DNA from: Desulfomonile tiedjei DSM 6799
GTDB lineage: Bacteria > Desulfobacterota > Desulfomonilia > Desulfomonilales > Desulfomonilaceae
Direction of reading: 5' to 3'
DNA length: 64,000 nucleotides
Assembly (NCBI RefSeq): GCF_000266945.1
Contig: NC_018025.1
Span: 4,716,001-4,780,000, forward strand
The notes beneath the pieces are model-generated. The model saw nothing but the letters and a program-made list of their open reading frames with translations, searched no databases and was not told where the DNA came from. Numbering within the stretch: the first letter of the stretch is position 1; every line of letters begins with the position of its first letter. Of this stretch, positions 19,098 to 28,388 are shown in pieces. A program made the position numbers and the translations under genes.

Positions 19098-19134
19098 TCA
19101 ATTTACCAAGGTTTTTTGCGCATTTTGCTCCATG
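19098..19134 (-). pseudogene. Displaced 3' end of the ankyrin gene
   Basis: Removing IS copy 2 and one CTCCATG restores a frame that continues the ankyrin protein as …KLLMEQNAQKTLVN and stops at TGA (19098-19100). These 37 bases are therefore the original tail, now separated from its gene by the element. Confidence 0.75.
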
Positions 19135-20619
19135 CTATAGTTTCGCCCTTTTTGTATTCTGGACGGTTAGATGGTGAGATAATCCTTGAAAAAATAAGGC
19201 GTTCCGCACATACCCGGTTTTGTGAAAGATTCTGGGAAGGAGGAACGCCAGTTGAAGAGATCTATACCAGATCCGTTCGGGATTGACGAGATTCATTTCA
19301 GAGCGTGTTTCAGCGCACCGAGTTTCCGTATCTTCGTTGCGCTGGTGGTCGGTTGGGTGCTCACTATGGGCAAGCACACTATCAGCCAGGTGATTCTGAC
19401 CATGAGACTCCATGAATCCAAGCACTTCGCCAGCATCTACCGATTCCTCGGCAAGGGACGATGGGAGACTGACTTTGTCTCCTATTTCGTCTTCAGAATG
19501 TTGGTAGAAACGCTGATTGCAGAAGGGATCGAGATCCTTGTGGTGATTGACGACACCTTGAACAAGCACACTGGCAAGAAGATCTGTGGCGCGGGCTGGC
19601 AGCATGATGGTTCACTCCCAAAGCATACTAAGCAAAAGGGGTATGGAGTGTGCTTTGTCATCATAGGACTGGCGATTCGCCTTCCCGGCATCAGCGATCG
19701 CATGTTTTGTCTGCCATACGCTGCCCGCCTTTGGTGGCCGCCAAAGGCCAAGTTTAATCCCCAAGAGCCTGCCCTACAAGACAAAACCCGAACTTGGATT
19801 TGGATCTTATAAATCTGACTCATTCATGGCTCCAAGAGGGGAGAAAAGAATGAAAAATTGTGTTCGACCTGGGATACTGATGGGATACCATCCTCAAAGC
19901 ACGACCCAAAGAATGTGCACATTACAGGGAGGCTGAGAAAGGATGCAGCTTTGTTCGCTGTGCTGGAACCTGCTCCATTTACAGTGATGGGCAGACCTCG
20001 CAAGAGAGGCGCTCGACTGCCCTCCCTGGAAACGATGTTCCAGGACCCCAATCTGGGGTGGAATGAGATTAGGGTCTTCTGCTATGGAAAACAAACTAAG
20101 CTCCTGATACATCAGTTCACGGCGCTATGGTATCATAGCGCAGGGCAACAGCCTCTTTCGATCGTGTTGTGCCATGACCCGGCCGGCCACCATGCCAATA
20201 TGGTGTTTTTCGATACGGACCCTCAGGCTGCACCACAGCAGATTATCGAGCGCTACGCTGCACGCTTTAGCATTGAGATGACCAATCGAGAGACCAAGAA
20301 CCTCCTGGGTGCGGCTGAACCTCAGTGTCGGAAAGAGACCTCGGTAACCCGTGCCCCTATGTTTGCTTACTGGGCCTACTGCTTTGTAGTGCTTTGGTTC
20401 GTTGGGCAATTCGTCACTGCAAAGAACCTCGTTGCCGACCCGGCTCCCTGGTACTGCCGGAAAAAGTCGTTCACCTTTTCAGACATGCTGGCAGCAGCTC
20501 GAAGGAGTCATTTCTCGCTGAGAATTTATTCGAAAGCCAGCCGAATCAATAAGTTCGAAAAACTCAACGGCCCGCGCTCCACGCGCGGACTCGACCATGC
20601 AAGAATCGCGAAACTATAG
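19135..20619 (+). mobile_element. Insertion sequence, copy 2 (1485 bp)
   Basis: Same 12-bp inverted repeats as copy 1. Flanked by the 7-bp direct repeat CTCCATG (19128-19134 and 20620-20626). It is 6 bp longer than copy 1, all from small insertions between about 19760 and 19915. It is inserted in the last codons of the ankyrin gene. Confidence 0.92.
19252..20619 (+). pseudogene. Frameshifted transposase of IS copy 2
   Basis: Matches the intact transposase except in a ~155-base stretch where one-base gains in homopolymers (CCC to CCCC, TT to TTT, GGG to GGGG, AAA to AAAA) and a few substitutions break the frame near 19760. The reading frame resumes around 19914. Either a genuine inactive copy or an unresolved sequencing error in a repeat. 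Confidence 0.8.
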
Positions 20620-21675
20620 CTCCATGAGCAGTTTCACAATCTCCTGTTTGCCGGCCCTGGAGGCAACGAGAAGAGCGGAATATCCCAAAGAATTCACTGC
20701 CCTGCAATCAACCCCTTTATTTATCAACAGCTTCACTATATGAGTCTGGCCGAAAGCGCATGCACCCAGGAGTGCCGTGTAACCGTCCTGAGTTTCAGTC
20801 GCCGGCATTGCCCCGTGAGAAAGCAGAATTTCTACAAGTTCGGAGTGGCCCTTGATGCACGCCAACATGAGAGGAGTGCGACCCTTTTTATCTTGTGCAT
20901 TCGGGTCGGCTCCGGATGAAAGCAGCAATTCTGCAATTTTCGGAAATCCGTGGCAGCAGGAAACAATGAGAGGCGTGCGCTGATTCTTGTCCGGAGCGTC
21001 TGCTGTGGCACCGTTTGACAGCAAGCATTCCGCAACTTCAATATGATTTTCACGGACTGCCACCATAAGAGGAGTGCGCCCCCATTTATCGCGCGAGTCA
21101 ATTTTGGTCTCTCTCACAAGAAGATGGACCATATCCGTGTGGGCTTCAAAGACCGCCCAATGCAATGCTGTCCAGCCGTTCTTGTCCGAAATCCGGGGAT
21201 CTGCGCCAGCATCAAGGAGAAGCTGTGCAAATTCTCCGTAGCCCTCGAGTGCGCAGAATATTAGTGCCGTGCGTCCGAATTGATCTAGATCGTCTGGCTG
21301 GGCACCATGATTGACCAATATGCGCCCTACTCCAACGTGTCCCGCCCGTGCCGCTTCCATGAGAGGCGTCTTACCCACATGATCCGGTTCGTGTATATCC
21401 GCGCCTCGGGCGAGGAGCAGTTCTACGGCTCCGTTGTGGCCGCGAAAAGCTGCCTGCATCAATGCGGTTCGCCCCTGCCTGTCCGTCAAATCGATTCCGG
21501 CACCATATTCGAGAAGGAGAGAAATCACCTCCGTTTGTCCACTGAAAGATGCAACTGTCAGTGGTGTGACCCCGAATACGTCGTCTATCTCATTCACGTC
21601 CATGCCATGAGTCAACAAAAGTCGGATTGTTTCACAGTCGCCGTTCTGAGCGGCTTTCATCAATGCGTAATCCAT
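20614..21675 (-). CDS. Ankyrin-repeat protein, C-terminus altered by IS copy 2
   Basis: 353 residues made of about ten 33-residue ankyrin repeats (pattern GRTPLMxAxxxGHxxxVxxLLxxGA) from residue 1 to the end, with no signal peptide or other domain. It would be a cytoplasmic protein-protein interaction scaffold; partner unknown. The last codons (GAG CTA TAG) come partly from the insertion sequence, which replaced the nine original C-terminal residues QNAQKTLVN with a single Leu. The repeats themselves are intact, so the protein may still work. Confidence 0.9.
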   Translation of the reverse strand: MDYALMKAAQNGDCETIRLLLTHGMDVNEIDDVFGVTPLTVASFSGQTEVISLLLEYGAGIDLTDRQGRTALMQAAFRGHNGAVELLLARGADIHEPDHVGKTPLMEAARAGHVGVGRILVNHGAQPDDLDQFGRTALIFCALEGYGEFAQLLLDAGADPRISDKNGWTALHWAVFEAHTDMVHLLVRETKIDSRDKWGRTPLMVAVRENHIEVAECLLSNGATADAPDKNQRTPLIVSCCHGFPKIAELLLSSGADPNAQDKKGRTPLMLACIKGHSELVEILLSHGAMPATETQDGYTALLGACAFGQTHIVKLLINKGVDCRAVNSLGYSALLVASRAGKQEIVKLLMEL

Positions 21676-22220
21676 GGTACGCCCTAACCGGAACTAGTCG
21701 CCGAATCTTGTTCTCAGCAGATACAATTGTAACCGTTTTATTTCGTGAAGGAAAGAGATGCTGTGTCTTGACTTGCCGATTCGAGTCTTGCACCGCAGAA
21801 AAACCGGTCCAACCGAGGACCGGAATGCTCGAGGTGAGTTCGGGGAATTTCTCTAAACTGATTACCAAAAATTCTGATGGTTATCTCATGCTCTAACTCA
21901 AAATATCAGTGGGGACCGGCGTCCCTGTCGGCCCATTCTATTGATATCATTTATTATATTGAAGATATGCCGGCACGGAGGCCAGCCCCCACCAATACTC
22001 TTATCCTCAGTCGGACATTAATTTTGGCAATTATTCTAAAAGGCAGAAATGTACTCCGTCTTTGGCGAGGTTCCCCGATTTTCGAAATGATGTGAATGAG
22101 ATTCCGATTATACGATTTTGTATTCAAGATGCTAATGCACTGACCTGACTGCGCAGGTCAGTGCTGTCGCCCCAAATGAGACCTATCTCGATCGCAAGTC
22201 CGTATTACTATGAAGACGGT
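21676..22220. other. Gap with repeat A copy 2
   Basis: 545 bases between the ankyrin gene (upstream side) and the 3' end of the BKACE gene. The middle is repeat family A. The rest shows no motif or convincing frame. Confidence 0.5.
21855..22038 (-). repeat. MITE-like repeat family A, copy 2
   Basis: Both family hairpins and the linker are present in inverse order to copy 1. Ends: ATTACCAAAAATTCTGA on the left and ATTTTGGCAATTATTCTA on the right, which are inverted relative to each other. Confidence 0.75.
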
Positions 22221-23147
22221 TCAGAAATTGACCTTCTCTTTGCCTTTCAAGTGAAGGATTTCTCTGGCCTCATTGGGAGTTGCTATATCACGGTTCAGCA
22301 TATCGGCCAGTTTAGCGATTTTTTCCACTAATTCAGCGTTGCTCTTAGCCAATACGTTGCGCTTCAAGAAAATATTGTCCTCGAGACCGACCCTCACGTG
22401 ACCTCCCATCAATATGGCCATGGTGGACAGGTTAATCTCTGCAGCTCCTACGCCGATTACGGACCACGTAAAGTTCTTCTTTCCGAAAAGTACCTCAGCT
22501 TTGGTGGTAAGAAATGTCAAGTCTTCAGGCGTGCCTCTGATTGCCCCAAGTACTCCCATAACAAACTGAAGGTGCAGAGGCGGAGACATCAATCCCTCGC
22601 TGACAAGATGATCCAGGTTATAGAGGTGGCCGACGTCATAGATTTCCAGTTCGGCTTTTGTGTCATTCTCTCGGGTGACTTTGGCCAGGTACTCAAAATC
22701 CTTGAAAGTGTTCTTGAATATGAAATCCTTGCTCATTTCGAGATACTGCTGTTCCCAGGGATACTTGAACTCTTTTATGTGTTTTGCAGAAGTATGCAGA
22801 GCAAAATTGATGGAGCCCATATTGAACGAGCACATCTCCGGCTTAAACAGGGGAATTGTCGCGGCTCTTTGTTCTACCGTCATGAGGACCGAACCGCCGG
22901 TCGTAATACAGATTACGGCATCACAATTGTGCTTTATTCTCGTGATTATTTCGCGAAAATGCTCCGGATCGGCAGACGGAAAACCGTCTTCGGGCCTTCT
23001 TGCATGAATATGGACGATTGAAGCTCCCGCCTGAGAAGCCTCAATTGCTGAATCGGCAATTTGCCTTGGGGTTAAAGGGAGGTAAGGCGATAGTGATGGA
23101 ATGGTAGCTGCACCTGTTATCGCCGCGGTGATGATTAACTTCTGCAT
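22221..23147 (-). CDS. BKACE-family beta-keto acid cleavage enzyme (DUF849)
   Basis: 308 residues, start supported by AAAGGAG. TIM-barrel family typified by 3-keto-5-aminohexanoate cleavage enzyme, which condenses a beta-keto acid with acetyl-CoA to give acetoacetate and a new acyl-CoA. Seen: N-terminal KLIITAAITGAATIPSLSPYLP, zinc ligands in VHIHARRP (His46, His48), CSFNMGSINFA, and GGHVRVGLEDN near 260. The side-chain specificity cannot be read directly. Last gene of the leftward catabolic cluster, 59 bases after the MBL-fold gene. Confidence 0.92.
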   Translation of the reverse strand: MQKLIITAAITGAATIPSLSPYLPLTPRQIADSAIEASQAGASIVHIHARRPEDGFPSADPEHFREIITRIKHNCDAVICITTGGSVLMTVEQRAATIPLFKPEMCSFNMGSINFALHTSAKHIKEFKYPWEQQYLEMSKDFIFKNTFKDFEYLAKVTRENDTKAELEIYDVGHLYNLDHLVSEGLMSPPLHLQFVMGVLGAIRGTPEDLTFLTTKAEVLFGKKNFTWSVIGVGAAEINLSTMAILMGGHVRVGLEDNIFLKRNVLAKSNAELVEKIAKLADMLNRDIATPNEAREILHLKGKEKVNF

Positions 23148-23206
23148 GAGATGCTCCTTTCGGCAGGCCGAACTTAGAAGTCCGAGAGGACCCCGATGGC
23201 GGTTTG

Positions 23207-24019
23207 TTAACCAAACTTTTTCGTCACAATTGACGGTTCATGGCCGGGGATCAGAAATTTCGTATCCCGCAAGAAGGATTTAATGCGATATATCGATTTG
23301 AACCATGCATAATGATCGTACACGAGGCTCGAAGCCACAGCCGGTCCCCAATGCCTCGGAGCCGGGGTAATGGGCAGCGGCCGACCGTCCATGAGAATCA
23401 TCTCGGTCATCTCGGGAAACGCTATGGGTAAGACGTGAATAGTGTCTCCCGCCAGGATATAATCGCCGTCCAGCGTGGTAACGATGAGGCATTGGCTTCC
23501 CGCTGTATGCCCAGGAGTGAGAATCAAACGCAGACCCGGCATGAAATCGAGATCGCCAACGAGCTTCATACATTTCAGGCTCTCCAGCACGGGAATGAGG
23601 CTCTGATCGAAATCACCCCGGATACGCATGGAGGGGAGCGGATCCAGCAATTCTTTCCACTCGGCCTCCTGAAACACGTGAATCGCGTCCGGGAAAAGAT
23701 CGCAGTTTCCGGCATGGTCATTGTGGAGGTGACTGTAAATAACGTATTGAATGTCTTTTGGAGACAAACCGATCCCGCCCAGGGAATCGATCACCCATTG
23801 TCCGCCACCTTCCGCCGGACTCCCGGCCCATGCCCTGCCGTTCACGATGTACTTTGAATTGATACCTGTATCTAGAAGCACATTGCAGGAACCGTCTGTA
23901 AGGTGAAAACCGAGATACGGCACAACCAGCGGCAAACCTGCATCCAGGCCAACGGTGAGCTGGTCTTTTTTTACCTCGATGGTTCCGAAAACCAGCGGTC
24001 GAATAACCCAGGTGGACAC
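23207..24019 (-). CDS. MBL-fold hydrolase, lactonase-like
   Basis: 270 residues from GTG with AAGGAG 6 bases upstream. The metallo-beta-lactamase motif HLHNDHAG is at 97-104, followed by PGHTAGSQ and GDTIH, and GHEP near the C-terminus, the pattern of the AHL-lactonase (AiiA/AttM) branch. It would open a lactone or hydrolyse a thioester or ester. In this cluster a catabolic role is more likely than quorum quenching, because BKACE and an importer are linked. Confidence 0.85.
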   Translation of the reverse strand: MSTWVIRPLVFGTIEVKKDQLTVGLDAGLPLVVPYLGFHLTDGSCNVLLDTGINSKYIVNGRAWAGSPAEGGGQWVIDSLGGIGLSPKDIQYVIYSHLHNDHAGNCDLFPDAIHVFQEAEWKELLDPLPSMRIRGDFDQSLIPVLESLKCMKLVGDLDFMPGLRLILTPGHTAGSQCLIVTTLDGDYILAGDTIHVLPIAFPEMTEMILMDGRPLPITPAPRHWGPAVASSLVYDHYAWFKSIYRIKSFLRDTKFLIPGHEPSIVTKKFG

Positions 24020-24131
24020 TTCATTCTCCTTTTCAGGGTCGGTATTTCTTTCAGAGATTTTCTACTTGACGGTCAATTGAACAATGTTCTTCAGTATTCC
24101 AAATATTCTTTCATGACCGATTCAGCTCAAT

Positions 24132-25130
24132 TCAAGGAGCAGAGCCGGGTTGAGCAACATCTTCCGAGGTTTCTTCGGGAAGTGTTTTCCGAGGTTTGAA
24201 AAATTCGATAATGCCGTTCGGCATAAATACAATAACGACAATAAATAGACAGCCGTAGATAATTCGTGCAAATTCGGCTTTTACAAATGTGGAAAGCCCT
24301 TCATTTATGAATGTCAGCGCTGTTGCTCCTACCAGTGGCCCCAGCCACGATGTACCACCGCCGAACAATGCCATGAGAACGATGAGAATAGATATATTTA
24401 CGTCAAATACAATATCCGGATGAATGTAGGTCAAATAGTAAGCAAAAATTCCACCTGCAACTCCCGGAAAAAAGGCGGAGACAGCGAAAGCCTGAATTTT
24501 AAGACGCGGAGCGTTTACCGCCATAGTCTGAGCCACATCTTCGTCTTCCTTGATCGCTCTCAAACCTGCACCGAATTTGGACGACGCAATCCTCATGCTC
24601 GCAAGCAGCGTGATGACCGTCAAACCGAGCATTAACTCAAACAGAATCGCCCGGCTCACATGAATAGGCAGTTCCATAGATTTGATCCACAGGCCGTCGG
24701 CTCCCCCCAAAAATGAGAAATTCTTGACGGCCAAATGGACGACAAAGGCGAAACAAAGCGTGATAACCGCAAAATACGGCCCCCGCAGTGCCAAACAGGG
24801 ATAACCTATGATGACAGCTATCAGGGCAGCGATTGCCCCTGAAGGAATTGTGCCGAGCACTGTGCCGATGGGAGAAAGATTCAGGAGATTCGCCATCATC
24901 ACGGTTGCATACGCACCAATCCCGAAGAAGGCCACATGGCCGAATGAAAGGTAGCCGGCGTAACCGCCGATGATATTCCATGATGTTGCCAGAACGATGT
25001 ACATGAAGACGGTAAATAAGAAGGAGACAAAATAAACGGGCGGCCCGAGCCATGGGAAAAGAGCCAGGCAGAACAGAACGAAAACTGCTGCAAATACCCA
25101 ATATCGTTTACTGGGAGAATTGTCCGGCAC
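24132..25130 (-). CDS. livM: Branched-chain-type ABC transporter permease (LivM)
   Basis: 332 residues, about ten membrane segments. The LivM signature region YAGYLSFGHVAFFGIGAYATVMM is at residues 54-76, and the cytoplasmic EAA-like loop GAGLRAIKEDEDVAQTMAVN is at about 187-205. Starts at GTG 3 bases after the LivH stop, with GAGGTG inside the end of livH, so the two permeases are translationally coupled. The C-terminal tail is short and charged. Confidence 0.93.
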   Translation of the reverse strand: MPDNSPSKRYWVFAAVFVLFCLALFPWLGPPVYFVSFLFTVFMYIVLATSWNIIGGYAGYLSFGHVAFFGIGAYATVMMANLLNLSPIGTVLGTIPSGAIAALIAVIIGYPCLALRGPYFAVITLCFAFVVHLAVKNFSFLGGADGLWIKSMELPIHVSRAILFELMLGLTVITLLASMRIASSKFGAGLRAIKEDEDVAQTMAVNAPRLKIQAFAVSAFFPGVAGGIFAYYLTYIHPDIVFDVNISILIVLMALFGGGTSWLGPLVGATALTFINEGLSTFVKAEFARIIYGCLFIVVIVFMPNGIIEFFKPRKTLPEETSEDVAQPGSAP

Positions 25131-25133
25131 TGT

Positions 25134-26009
25134 TCACACCTCACTCGTGAAAAGACCCTGCGGCCTCAATACGAGCACTATCATCAAAAGACCGAATGTA
25201 AGGATGTTCACCCATTGATATGGAAGAAACGCCAGGGAAAGTCCTGTGATTATTCCGATCAACAGCCCTGCGGCCGCCGTGCCAAGCACGTTTCCTACTC
25301 CCCCGACGATTACCACGAGAAAAAGGTGCACAAGCCACAGGTTGTGTGCATGGGGCTCAAAGGAATACAGGAATGCCATGGCAACTCCGCCGGCACCGGC
25401 AGATGCAACGGCAAGTCCGAATGTGATCGTGCTGATCCAATTGAGATTGACTCCGCACAGTTGCGCAGCTTCCGACTGCTGCCACGCGGCTCGAACCGCT
25501 TTGCCGGTATAGGTTTTCTTCAAGAAGAAATGAATCGACAAAACGCCGGCCATGGCCATCAAGAATCCTGCCACCCTGGGATACTGAAAATAGAACGGGC
25601 CAACTACGAGGACCTTACTCGTGTACCACGTAGTAAGGAGTCGCGGGTCCGGTCCCCAGATCACGAGCATCAGATTTTCCAGGATAATTGCCATGCCAAA
25701 AGTGAGTATCATAGAAGACACGATGACTTCCTTGGCCCTGGTGATCGGGTTTATCAGGATCCGATAAAGGAATGCAGCAGCGAAAAAGAGAAAAGGAGTC
25801 GTGAATACGAGAGATACAATAGGATCGATTCTCCACGTATTGAGCAGCGTGTACGCAATGAAAGCAGCTATGAGCCCGAACGCTGCATGCGCTATATTGA
25901 TGACCTTCATCACTCCCCAGGTGAGAGAAAACCCCACCCCAAGGAGAGCATATACTGCTCCCATCATGATCCCACTGAGAAGAGATTGCAGCACCAGTAC
26001 AGTTTTCAT
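25134..26009 (-). CDS. livH: Branched-chain-type ABC transporter permease (LivH)
   Basis: 291 residues, about eight membrane segments, beginning QSLLSGIMMGAVYALLGVGFSLTWGVMKVINIAHAAF, the classical LivH start. The loop GKAVRAAWQQSEAAQLCGVN is the ATPase-contact helix. It pairs with LivM. The ribosome site is weak. It is separated from livK by 434 bases filled with repeats, which may uncouple its expression from the upstream genes. Confidence 0.93.
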   Translation of the reverse strand: MKTVLVLQSLLSGIMMGAVYALLGVGFSLTWGVMKVINIAHAAFGLIAAFIAYTLLNTWRIDPIVSLVFTTPFLFFAAAFLYRILINPITRAKEVIVSSMILTFGMAIILENLMLVIWGPDPRLLTTWYTSKVLVVGPFYFQYPRVAGFLMAMAGVLSIHFFLKKTYTGKAVRAAWQQSEAAQLCGVNLNWISTITFGLAVASAGAGGVAMAFLYSFEPHAHNLWLVHLFLVVIVGGVGNVLGTAAAGLLIGIITGLSLAFLPYQWVNILTFGLLMIVLVLRPQGLFTSEV

Positions 26010-26087
26010 TGCGATCCGAAATCTTCTGTGGCCGTTTGCGTTTAATAGCGAGTGTTATAAACAGTGTCCAATTGCGAAAAGCACTTC

Positions 26088-26185
26088 TCGGCAATTGGTA
26101 GGTGCCGTGCCTCCGTGCCGGCACATTTTTCAAATACCCAAATCAACCGGTTCGGGCCGACTGGGACGTCGACCCCTACCGTCCA
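26088..26185 (+). repeat. MITE-like repeat family A, copy 3 (degenerate)
   Basis: Retains GCAATTGGTAGGTGCCGTGC with the first hairpin and a diverged second hairpin (TCGGGCCGACTGGGACGTCGACC). The right end is lost. Confidence 0.6.
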
Positions 26186-26308
26186 TTGAAAGCACGATGT
26201 GTTCAAGAGGTCCGAAATTATGTCATCTGCTATTCCGGCGATGCGAGTTCTTCGGGCTCAGGTTTCAGCATTTCTCGTATTCGGATGCTCCGGAACAGCC
26301 TGACACTA

Positions 26309-26397
26309 ATTTGCATTCAAAATCCCCCATTCCCCCCTTTAATAAAGGGGGGTTAGAGGGGATTTTCTTCCCACTTTGAAAGCAAATTGATATGATG
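26309..26397. repeat. Palindromic repeat family C, copy 2
   Basis: About 89 bp with ends AATTTGCATTCAAA and TTTGAAAGCAAATT, inverted repeats with one mismatch, around a CCCCCC/GGGGGG palindrome. It lies between livK and livH together with repeat A copy 3, making up the 434-base gap 26010-26443. Confidence 0.75.
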
Positions 26398-26443
26398 TGC
26401 CTGCAATCACTCAAATATCAGACTTCCCGGAGTGTTCCCATCC

Positions 26444-27637
26444 TTAGTTCCAGGGCGGTTTGGGATATACAGGAGCTTTCGTTCTGAACTTCTCAGGCCA
26501 GATTAACTCGACCTGTCCATCGATAATCTGAGTGCAGAAGTTGATCGGCTGGGGCAACCCCTTTTCATCAAAGGTCATGGGGCCGCAGATCGTCTTTACT
26601 TCGTTTGCTCGCAACCAATCTCGGATTTTCGTCTGATCCAGGCTCTTCGCTCCCTCGACGGCCTGTCCCAGAGTCTGCATCCAGGCATATCCGAATCCGA
26701 AGTACTCGGGATATCCATCGAGTTTGAATTTTTCCTTCACGTACGCATTCAACTTGTCGTTACCCGGATAGCTGAGCTTGTTGTGCAACGAAGTGCCCGA
26801 AAAGACATAGTACCCGTCTTTTCCCAACTCTTTCAGCCATGCGGGAACAATGGAGCCTATGCCTTGAACGATTGCTTTCGGATTATAGTCCAGTGCCTTG
26901 GCCGCACGAATCATCATGACCCCGTCGGAAAACAGTCCGTTTGCAAAGAAAATGTCGCAGTTCATCTGTTTGGCTTTGAAAATCATTGGAGTCGCGTCCG
27001 GCAGAGGCAAATCGTACCTTTCGTCGATGGCTATCTCGATATTCAGTTTCTTGGTCCAACGGTTAATGGAGTCCATGAGAGATCCCCCTATGGGATTGTT
27101 CATGGTGTAAACCGCGGCTTTTTTCGGTCTCTTATCCGGTGGCACGGTCTCGAGCCATTGAAAGAAGCCCTCATACCACCATTCACCCATGAGCGGAGGA
27201 GCGCCGAAAGAAAACTTGTAGCCCTGTTCGAAGCTTTTCATGTGACCGCCCATGGACACGTACACGTACTGGTGCTTTTCAGCTACCGGCATAACTGCGC
27301 GAGCAGCGGTGCCGGGGTATCCACCGAAGAGCAGGTCCACTTTGTCGACAGTGATCGCCTTTTCTGCAAAGGTAACTGCTTTCTGAGCATTCGATTCATC
27401 GTCGTAAATCTTGAATTCCACAGGCCGACCCAAAAGCCCGCCTTTTGCATTTGTCTCGTCTGCCCAAAATTTCATGCCGCGTTCGATCCAGACTCCAGTT
27501 TCGGCAGCTTGTCCCGTAAGCGGGAGCGATCCTCCGATCACGATCGGTTTCTCGGCTGCAAAAACGAAGCACGGTAGCGCAACCAGGCATGCGACCAATG
27601 TCCATAGAGAATAGATTCTCGAGAGGTTCAATGTCAT
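26444..27637 (-). CDS. Branched-chain-type ABC substrate-binding protein (LivK)
   Basis: 397 residues. Signal peptide of about 27 residues (ending FVFAAEKP), then the type I periplasmic binding fold with PIVIGGSLPLTGQAAETGVW and GGLLGRPVEFKIYDDESN. Members of this family bind amino acids, amides, aromatic acids or urea. No cue fixes the ligand; the neighbouring hydrolases and BKACE suggest a carboxylate rather than leucine. Confidence 0.92.
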   Translation of the reverse strand: MTLNLSRIYSLWTLVACLVALPCFVFAAEKPIVIGGSLPLTGQAAETGVWIERGMKFWADETNAKGGLLGRPVEFKIYDDESNAQKAVTFAEKAITVDKVDLLFGGYPGTAARAVMPVAEKHQYVYVSMGGHMKSFEQGYKFSFGAPPLMGEWWYEGFFQWLETVPPDKRPKKAAVYTMNNPIGGSLMDSINRWTKKLNIEIAIDERYDLPLPDATPMIFKAKQMNCDIFFANGLFSDGVMMIRAAKALDYNPKAIVQGIGSIVPAWLKELGKDGYYVFSGTSLHNKLSYPGNDKLNAYVKEKFKLDGYPEYFGFGYAWMQTLGQAVEGAKSLDQTKIRDWLRANEVKTICGPMTFDEKGLPQPINFCTQIIDGQVELIWPEKFRTKAPVYPKPPWN

Positions 27638-27683
27638 TTGAAAACAGTCCTCCTTTCGGTGGGTTGATTCAACTGAAATCGTC

Positions 27684-28388
27684 CTAGATCCCCAGATATG
27701 ACGACTTTACTCTTGGATCTTCCACAAGCGCAGCAGCAGGGCCCGCCAGGGTGATTTTGCCGCTTTCCAACAGATATGCGTATTTCGAGATGGACAGTGT
27801 ATACAGCACTTCCTGAGACACCAGCAGGACCGTCAGACCGTCCCTGTTCAAGTCCGAGACGATACGAAATATTTCCGAAGCGACTATCGGAGCCAGCCCC
27901 AGAGAGGGCTCGTCCAGCATGAGCAAACGAGGACAACTCATGAGGCTGCGGCCCAATGCAAGCATCTGCTGTTCGCCTCCGGACAGCAAGCCTGAAGCCT
28001 GATTCCTACGTTCCGCAAGACGAGGAAAAAGATCGAAAACTCTACGGATGGTCTGTACGGATTTCGCTCTGGCCTCAGGAAGATACGCTCCCATTTCGAG
28101 ATTCTCCTGGACCGTCATTTTGGGAAACAGTTTGCGACCCTCGGGAACCTGCACGATTCCAAGACGGCAAATGGCATCGGGCATGAGATTGGTGATGTCG
28201 CGCCCTTCCCAGGTTATGGTTCCGCTGCTACGAGGAACAAGTCCGGAAACTGCATTCAAGAGCGTCGTTTTCCCTGAACCGTTGGAGCCGATAAGTGCTG
28301 TGAGATCACTCTTTTCCACCTTCAGCGATACGCCTCTCAAAGCTCTCAAGTGCTGGTAGTTGACTTCGAGAGCGTTAATTCCCAGCAT
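27684..28388 (-). CDS. livF: Branched-chain-type ABC transporter ATPase (LivF)
   Basis: 234 residues. Walker A GSNGSGKTT (34-42), signature LSGGEQQMLALGR, Walker B LLMLDEPSLGLAP. The Gln in the signature is typical of LivF. Its start overlaps the end of livG by 14 bases, so they are coupled. Couples ATP hydrolysis to substrate import with LivG. Confidence 0.94.
   Translation of the reverse strand: MLGINALEVNYQHLRALRGVSLKVEKSDLTALIGSNGSGKTTLLNAVSGLVPRSSGTITWEGRDITNLMPDAICRLGIVQVPEGRKLFPKMTVQENLEMGAYLPEARAKSVQTIRRVFDLFPRLAERRNQASGLLSGGEQQMLALGRSLMSCPRLLMLDEPSLGLAPIVASEIFRIVSDLNRDGLTVLLVSQEVLYTLSISKYAYLLESGKITLAGPAAALVEDPRVKSSYLGI

Noticed and set aside
23207-24019. Quorum-quenching AHL lactonase
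   Set aside because: The motif fits the family, but linkage to an importer and BKACE makes catabolism more likely; there is no luxI/luxR gene here.
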